Notes under the pieces: model-generated
What the model saw: the letters and a program-made list of their open reading frames with translations, nothing else
Database searches by the model: none
What the model was told of the DNA's origin: nothing
Shown here: piece after piece, positions 13,554 to 17,469 of the stretch
Numbering within the stretch: the stretch's first letter is position 1
Layout: each line of letters begins with the position of its first letter
Translations under genes and position numbers: made by a program
NCBI GenBank assembly: GCA_030641185.1
Contig: DAOWHY010000024.1
Span: forward strand, 1-17,469
Direction: 5' to 3'
Length of the DNA stretch: 17,469 nucleotides
DNA from: Candidatus Moraniibacteriota bacterium
GTDB lineage: Bacteria > Patescibacteriota > Minisyncoccia > JAHIHE01 > JAGLIN01

Positions 13554-14276
13554 TCAATCTAAAATAACCACATTCCCGCAATGTTCTTTGATTTTATCAG
13601 CAATAATTTCAAGATCTTCTTTTGAATACGGTTTTACTTTTTTGAATTCTTCATTAAGCGTTACTTCCGACTTAAAATCCTGTATGGAGTAGCGGTATAA
13701 TTTTGAAAATGTTTCAGGATTTATTTTATTTACCCATTTTATCATCTCGTCAAAATCGTCAATTCCCACAATTCCTGGCGCTACTGTTGTTCGCAATTCC
13801 ATTTCAGCATTACTTTTTGTTATCAAGTCTATACTTGCGCCGATATTTTCCGCGACATTATCTTTTCTCGTTAAAACTTCATACTTCTTCGGAGATGTTT
13901 TTAAATCCACCGCCCAATAATCAACCAACTTTTTTTCGGACAGATCTTCTACTATTTTGGGGTGAGAAGCGTTAGTATCAATTTTTACTAAAAATCCCAG
14001 CTCTTTAATTCTTTTTACAAATTCAGCTAATCCCGGCTGTAATGTCGGCTCTCCGCCCGTTATGCAAACACCGTCTAAATCATTTTTTCTGGAACCTAAA
14101 AATTCAAAGATTTCTTCTGCTTTTATTTTATTTCCGTAATTGATTTTTTTGGGATCTACTATTTCAGGATTATGGCAATATGGACAGCGAAAATTGCACC
14201 CCATCGTAAAAATAACCGCGGCAATCTTTCCCGGATAATCAAGAAGCGTAAATTTTTGAAATCCTCCGATAAACAT
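13554..14276 (-). CDS. nrdG: Anaerobic ribonucleotide reductase activating enzyme (radical SAM)
   Basis: From the ATG at 14276 the product is 240 aa and begins MFIGGFQKFTLLDYPGKIA, the usual N-terminus of this radical-SAM activase type. Cys27-x3-Cys31-x2-Cys34 (CNFRCPYC) binds the 4Fe-4S cluster that cleaves S-adenosylmethionine. ITGGEPTLQPGL and KIDTNASHP are further radical-SAM strands. The enzyme places a glycyl radical on NrdD. A GTG at 14312 would add 12 residues, but those are a translation of the repeat element, so I reject it. nrdG follows nrdD on the same strand, 169 bp away, with a repeat element between. The nrdD here lacks the domain that carries the target glycine. Confidence 0.9.
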   Translation of the reverse strand: MFIGGFQKFTLLDYPGKIAAVIFTMGCNFRCPYCHNPEIVDPKKINYGNKIKAEEIFEFLGSRKNDLDGVCITGGEPTLQPGLAEFVKRIKELGFLVKIDTNASHPKIVEDLSEKKLVDYWAVDLKTSPKKYEVLTRKDNVAENIGASIDLITKSNAEMELRTTVAPGIVGIDDFDEMIKWVNKINPETFSKLYRYSIQDFKSEVTLNEEFKKVKPYSKEDLEIIADKIKEHCGNVVILD

Positions 14277-14283
14277 AAATTTT

Positions 14284-14440
14284 ATTCTACCCAGCTTTAG
14301 CTGAGGGTTCACTGGGCTTCAACCCAGCGAAACTTAAATCACTAAATTAGTTTTTAAATCTAATAATATTTAATTTTTTATTCTACTTTCTTTTCGCGAG
14401 GTTAAAACCTCTATAACCCTCAGCTAAAGCTGGGTAGAAT
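14284..14440. repeat. Family B element with 26-bp perfect inverted ends
   Basis: A 157-bp MITE-like element between nrdD and nrdG. Its ends (14284-14309 and 14415-14440) are perfect inverted repeats of 26 bp, starting ATTCTACCCAGCTTTAGCTG. Inside are two further small palindromes, CTGGG..CCCAG (about 14313-14328) and GAGGTTAAAACCTC (14399-14412). Its right end is five bases from the nrdD stop codon and its left end eight bases from the nrdG ATG. A clear target-site duplication is not visible. Confidence 0.85.
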
Positions 14441-14445
14441 CATTT

Positions 14446-16179
14446 TTAAACCGCCGCTGTGATAATATCAGGATATTTTGCGATATCTTTTTTCGCCAGT
14501 CTGTAAGAAGTTCCCTCGCCAGGCGTTGCTTCAAGATTGTAAAGACCTCCTGTTTCTTCCTGATATTTTACAATTTTGTCGCGCATAAATTCTAGAACTT
14601 CCTGCGCGAATTTGTTTCCCTTCTTTGTGGTAATATCCGTTTTTGATCCGAGAAAATTTAAGAGAGCTTCATTCATTCCAATAATCCCAATTGTTGAAAA
14701 ATGATTACCCCAATATTCTCCTCTTTGAATCTTCATATTGGCAAGGAAATGTTTTGAATATGGATATAATCCTTTTTCCGTAAAATTCTCCAAAGTTTTT
14801 CTTTTGATTTCCAAACTTTCTTTCGCGAGATCCATCGCCTTTCCTAAACTGTCATAAAAAATTTTCTTGCTTTTAACTAAATATCCAATTCTCGGCAAAT
14901 TGATCGTTACAACTCCAATCGAACCGGTAAGCGGATAAGCCCCAAATAATCCTCCTCCACGTTTATAAAGCTCTCTGTTATCAAGACGCAGCCTGCAACA
15001 CATTGATCTGGCATCCTCAGGCTTCATATCGCTATTCACATAATTCGCAAAATATGGAATGCCATATTTTGCGGTCATTTCCCAAATTGGCTCAAGGTTT
15101 GGATCGTCCCAATTAAAATCTTTTGTGATATTATATGTCGGAATTGGAAAAGTAAAAACCCTGCCAGAAGCATCGCCCTCTAACATAATCTCGGCAAAAG
15201 CTTTATTTAAAAGGCTTATTTCATTTGTAAAATCTTTATACTGTTCTTTTTGCGCTTCTCCTCCAATAATTACAGCTTCATCAGCAAGAGTTGAAGGAAC
15301 CGTCAAATCCATCGTAATGTTTGTAAATGGCGTTTGAAACCCTACCCTTGTCGGCACATTCATATTAAACACAAATTCCTGAATGGCTTGTTTTATGTCT
15401 CGATAAGTAAGCTGGTCGTATTTAATGAAGGGCGCGAGAAGCGTGTCAAAATTTGAAAAAGCTTGAGCGCCAGCGGCTTCTCCTTGAAGCGTATAGAAAA
15501 AATTTACAATTTGCCCTAATGCGGACCTAAAATGCTTCGGGGCTTTACTTTCGCTTTTCCCGCTAACACCGCCAAATCCATGAGCGATCAAATCCTTCAA
15601 ATCCCACCCGCAACAGTAAACCGCGAGAAGTCCAAGATCATGAATATGGAAATCACCTTTGTTATATGCTTCTCTTATTTCTGGCGGATAAATTTTTTCA
15701 ACCCAATATTTTGAAGTTATGACATTAGCGATATAATTATTCAAACCCTGTAGAGAGTAAGACATGTTGCTATTTTCTTTGACTTGCCAATCAATTTCTT
15801 TCAAATAATCATCAACAAGATCTACGGATTTTTTTAGAACATCCTGACTTTCCCTTAAAAGCCGATGTTGTTCCCTATAAATTATATAAGATTTTGCGGT
15901 GTCAATATAATTTTCCCTAATCAAAAAATTCTCCACGATATCCTGCACTTCTTCAACGGTCGGAATTTCGACTTTCATTTTCCCACCACCATTTCTAACG
16001 GTAAATCTTTTGCTTATTTCACAATCTACTTTCTTCGCTAATTCCTGCGCATTGCGCTTGTTTCCCTCACCAGTAGCAGTCAACGCTTTATAAATCGCCT
16101 TCACAACTTTAGCTTTTTCAAACTTAACAACCCTGCCATCCCTTTTTCTAATTTGTTTCACTTTTATTTTTTGATTCAT
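14446..16179 (-). CDS. nrdD: Anaerobic ribonucleoside-triphosphate reductase, lacking the glycyl-radical C-terminus
   Basis: The 577-aa product has an ATP-cone (about 8-105, IRKRDGRVVKFEKAKV) and most of the NrdD barrel: NNYIANVITSKYWVE, GDFHIHDLG, GGVSGKSESKAPKH, FNMNVPTRVGFQTPFTN, FPIPTYNITKDF, SMCCRLRLD (Cys394/395, thiyl-radical region), RGGGLFGA and TGSIGVVTINLPRIGYL. It stops at ATPGEGTSYRLAKKDIAKYPDIITAAV. Ordinary NrdD (about 650-750 aa) continues ~120-130 residues with the YYTNSTQLPV motif, the CPxC zinc site and the SRVVGY-type glycyl radical. All of these are missing, and no other frame before nrdG encodes them. The stop lies five bases from a repeat element. As encoded, the enzyme should not hold a glycyl radical unless the domain is supplied from elsewhere. 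Confidence 0.9.
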   Translation of the reverse strand: MNQKIKVKQIRKRDGRVVKFEKAKVVKAIYKALTATGEGNKRNAQELAKKVDCEISKRFTVRNGGGKMKVEIPTVEEVQDIVENFLIRENYIDTAKSYIIYREQHRLLRESQDVLKKSVDLVDDYLKEIDWQVKENSNMSYSLQGLNNYIANVITSKYWVEKIYPPEIREAYNKGDFHIHDLGLLAVYCCGWDLKDLIAHGFGGVSGKSESKAPKHFRSALGQIVNFFYTLQGEAAGAQAFSNFDTLLAPFIKYDQLTYRDIKQAIQEFVFNMNVPTRVGFQTPFTNITMDLTVPSTLADEAVIIGGEAQKEQYKDFTNEISLLNKAFAEIMLEGDASGRVFTFPIPTYNITKDFNWDDPNLEPIWEMTAKYGIPYFANYVNSDMKPEDARSMCCRLRLDNRELYKRGGGLFGAYPLTGSIGVVTINLPRIGYLVKSKKIFYDSLGKAMDLAKESLEIKRKTLENFTEKGLYPYSKHFLANMKIQRGEYWGNHFSTIGIIGMNEALLNFLGSKTDITTKKGNKFAQEVLEFMRDKIVKYQEETGGLYNLEATPGEGTSYRLAKKDIAKYPDIITAAV

Positions 16180-16208
16180 TGGGGTTTACAGTTAGTATTA
16201 TTTAATAT

Positions 16209-16250
16209 TATTCTACCTATCTTTAGCCGAGAGCCTAAGAGGTTTTAACC
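16209..16250. repeat. Degenerate family B copy upstream of nrdD
   Basis: About 42 bp clearly related to one end of the 14284-14440 element: ATTCTACCTATCTTTAGCCG followed by AGAGGTTTTAACC, against ATTCTACCCAGCTTTAGCTG and AGAGGTTTTAACC. It fills much of the gap between the cysteine-rich gene and nrdD, so nrdD is flanked by family B sequence on both sides. No convincing promoter is seen in this gap. Confidence 0.65.
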
Positions 16251-16277
16251 TTACAAAATTTAAATTCAATAAAATTA

Positions 16278-17469
16278 TTAAGGCTTCATTAGTCCTCCCG
16301 TACCCTGACAAACATTATTTACACATTCACACCCCGTAGGATTGCTTCCGCAAAGATATACCGCCAGACAAGCTACATTGTCTTTACAATCCAGTTTTAA
16401 TTTCTGACTCCAATTTTCCAAATATTTTTTATTTATGCAAGTCATTCCTCCGCCCATGCTACAGCCACAGCAACCAGAATTAACCAAAACACAATCGTTA
16501 TTATTATTACATTTAACCAATTCATTTTTGTCTAGAAAAATAACTTCTCTATTTTCCTCACAAACCTCCTGACACTCTTCTAAAGTTTTAAAAGGAGATT
16601 CAACAGAACATCCAGACACTCCTTTTTGAATACATTTCTTCGTTTCCAAATTAAACTCATATCCTATGCCAAATGATGCGCTACATATTTCATCTTTTTT
16701 CACTTTCTCCCCGCACCTCGCATCAAGCGCTGATTTTTCTTTGATTGTGAATTCGTTAGAATAAACTATACTCCAATTTTCAGGAGGAGAAAGATATCCG
16801 AAAGACGGCTTATAATTCTCAGGCACGCAAATATATTCTTTATCTTTATGTTTAATTGTATAACTGCTTCCGCCACAAGATACATCAGTCACATCTATCG
16901 CTACATCGCCAATAGTCCAAACATTTTTCATAGTGCAAGAACAACCGCAAGCCTCACACGGATTGCACTCGCCATATAATATTTCATTATTTCTTTCCCA
17001 ATTTTCTTTTATTAATAAATTCTCTAACTCATTCGGAATATTTTTTTCACATATTATTTTGCCGATTTCTCTTGTTTCTATTAACTTTTGTTCTTGATAA
17101 TGAAAAGCAATTCTATATTTTTCTAATCCCCATCCAGAAGATGTCCAATTAAAATTATATTCTAAATTTGATTTTAATTTGCTTTCTCCTTCCCACATAC
17201 AAGATTTTGACGATGCGCTTATCCACTCCCCATTAGAAAAACCCTGTAAACCGCATCCCGCACCTTTTAAATGTTTTATTGGATTATCCAAATTATTCTT
17301 CACTGTTATTTTTACATTTTCTCCTTGCTCATATTCCATTTTATCTGTCGTAATACTCACTTCTTCAACCAACTCTTCCTTAACCTTCTCACATTTCCCA
17401 TTTTCGCATTCACAAACATATCTATCAAATTCAACTTCGCAAGGCGAACAGACAATATAAAGATCCGTA
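16278..17469 (-). CDS. Cysteine-rich, probably secreted modular protein with a Kunitz-like domain (5' end beyond the right edge)
   Basis: The frame is open to the right edge, so the start and any signal peptide lie outside; 397 residues are visible. The first ~29 (CSPCEVEF..CECENGKCEKV) look like the end of a cysteine module. Numbering from the TTG at 17372: residues 3-95 form an Ig-like domain (EVSITTDKMEYEQGENVKIT) reminiscent of BsuPI/Big folds; 108-182 hold a CNPCEACGCSC cluster. Cysteines 220, 230, 247, 255, 267 and 271 follow the Kunitz/BPTI spacing. Residues 288-355 form another module with CVLVNSGCCGCSMGGG and GCECVNNVC. So many cysteines imply an oxidising, extracellular location. 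An extracellular protease inhibitor or binding protein is an inference; I do not recognise the whole protein. Confidence 0.75.
   Translation of the reverse strand, partial: TDLYIVCSPCEVEFDRYVCECENGKCEKVKEELVEEVSITTDKMEYEQGENVKITVKNNLDNPIKHLKGAGCGLQGFSNGEWISASSKSCMWEGESKLKSNLEYNFNWTSSGWGLEKYRIAFHYQEQKLIETREIGKIICEKNIPNELENLLIKENWERNNEILYGECNPCEACGCSCTMKNVWTIGDVAIDVTDVSCGGSSYTIKHKDKEYICVPENYKPSFGYLSPPENWSIVYSNEFTIKEKSALDARCGEKVKKDEICSASFGIGYEFNLETKKCIQKGVSGCSVESPFKTLEECQEVCEENREVIFLDKNELVKCNNNNDCVLVNSGCCGCSMGGGMTCINKKYLENWSQKLKLDCKDNVACLAVYLCGSNPTGCECVNNVCQGTGGLMKP

Noticed and set aside
14277..14312. GTG start adding 12 residues to NrdG
   Set aside because: The extra residues are encoded by the family B inverted repeat. 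The conserved N-terminus begins at the ATG at 14276.
14276..14446. A frameshift hiding the missing NrdD C-terminus
   Set aside because: No frame in this gap encodes YYTNSTQLPV, CPxC or a glycyl-radical loop; it is taken up by the repeat element.
1..17469. UGA recoded as glycine, as in some CPR lineages
   Set aside because: TGA ends the trhP frame at the expected length and the transposase tail, and no gene needs TGA read through.
1..17469. tRNA or rRNA genes
   Set aside because: No cloverleaf with a GTTCRANNC T-arm and no rRNA-like stretch was recognised in the gaps, all of which are under 300 bp and mostly filled by repeats or promoters. This was a visual check only.

Overview
This AT-rich window most resembles the chromosome of a Candidate Phyla Radiation (Patescibacteria, Parcubacteria-like) bacterium. 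The case rests on small compact genes, a split ComEC, a reduced rpsP-khpA-trmD cluster without rimM or rplS, a shortened SMC, anaerobic NrdD/NrdG, a TrhP/YegQ-type U32 protein, almost no Shine-Dalgarno sequences, and palindromic repeats in nearly every gap. TGA is used as a stop (trhP, the left-edge transposase), so a UGA-recoding lineage is unlikely. The assignment is inference from gene content; no rRNA or tRNA gene is visible.

Layout. Positions 1-1190 look accessory: the end of an integrase-type transposase, then two unknown surface genes (a four-helix membrane protein and a likely lipoprotein). Each of these two has a consensus promoter, a strong Shine-Dalgarno and a terminator. Positions 1277-2623 (minus) hold the tRNA hydroxylation protein trhP. 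Positions 2884-7107 (plus) hold a short smc, gpmI and a two-helix membrane protein. Positions 7287-9296 (minus) form a translation cluster, rpsP then khpA then trmD, with clear promoters before rpsP and khpA. An unusual nucleoside monophosphate kinase follows at 9427-10500 (minus). Positions 10648-13376 (minus) carry yggU, the comEC membrane channel and a separate ComEC-type metallo-beta-lactamase protein, i.e. a DNA-uptake channel split in two. Positions 13554-16179 (minus) carry nrdG and an nrdD that stops before its glycyl-radical domain. The right edge (16278 onward, minus) is the end of a cysteine-rich, probably secreted protein with a Kunitz/BPTI-like cysteine pattern.

Repeats. At least four families occupy the gaps. 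Family A (120-149 bp, ends TGTCATTGCGAG/CTCGCAATGACA) has five copies. Family B is a 157-bp element with 26-bp perfect inverted ends between nrdD and nrdG, plus a degenerate relative before nrdD. Family C is a short GAGC..GGGCTTCAGCCC..GAGC palindrome; one copy lies in frame inside the metallo-beta-lactamase gene and one just after it. Family D is an element with crossing complementary arms between the two comEC parts.

Most worth following up: the truncated NrdD beside a repeat element, the Kunitz-like domain, the SMC without a recognisable hinge, and the palindrome translated inside the ComEC-type hydrolase.
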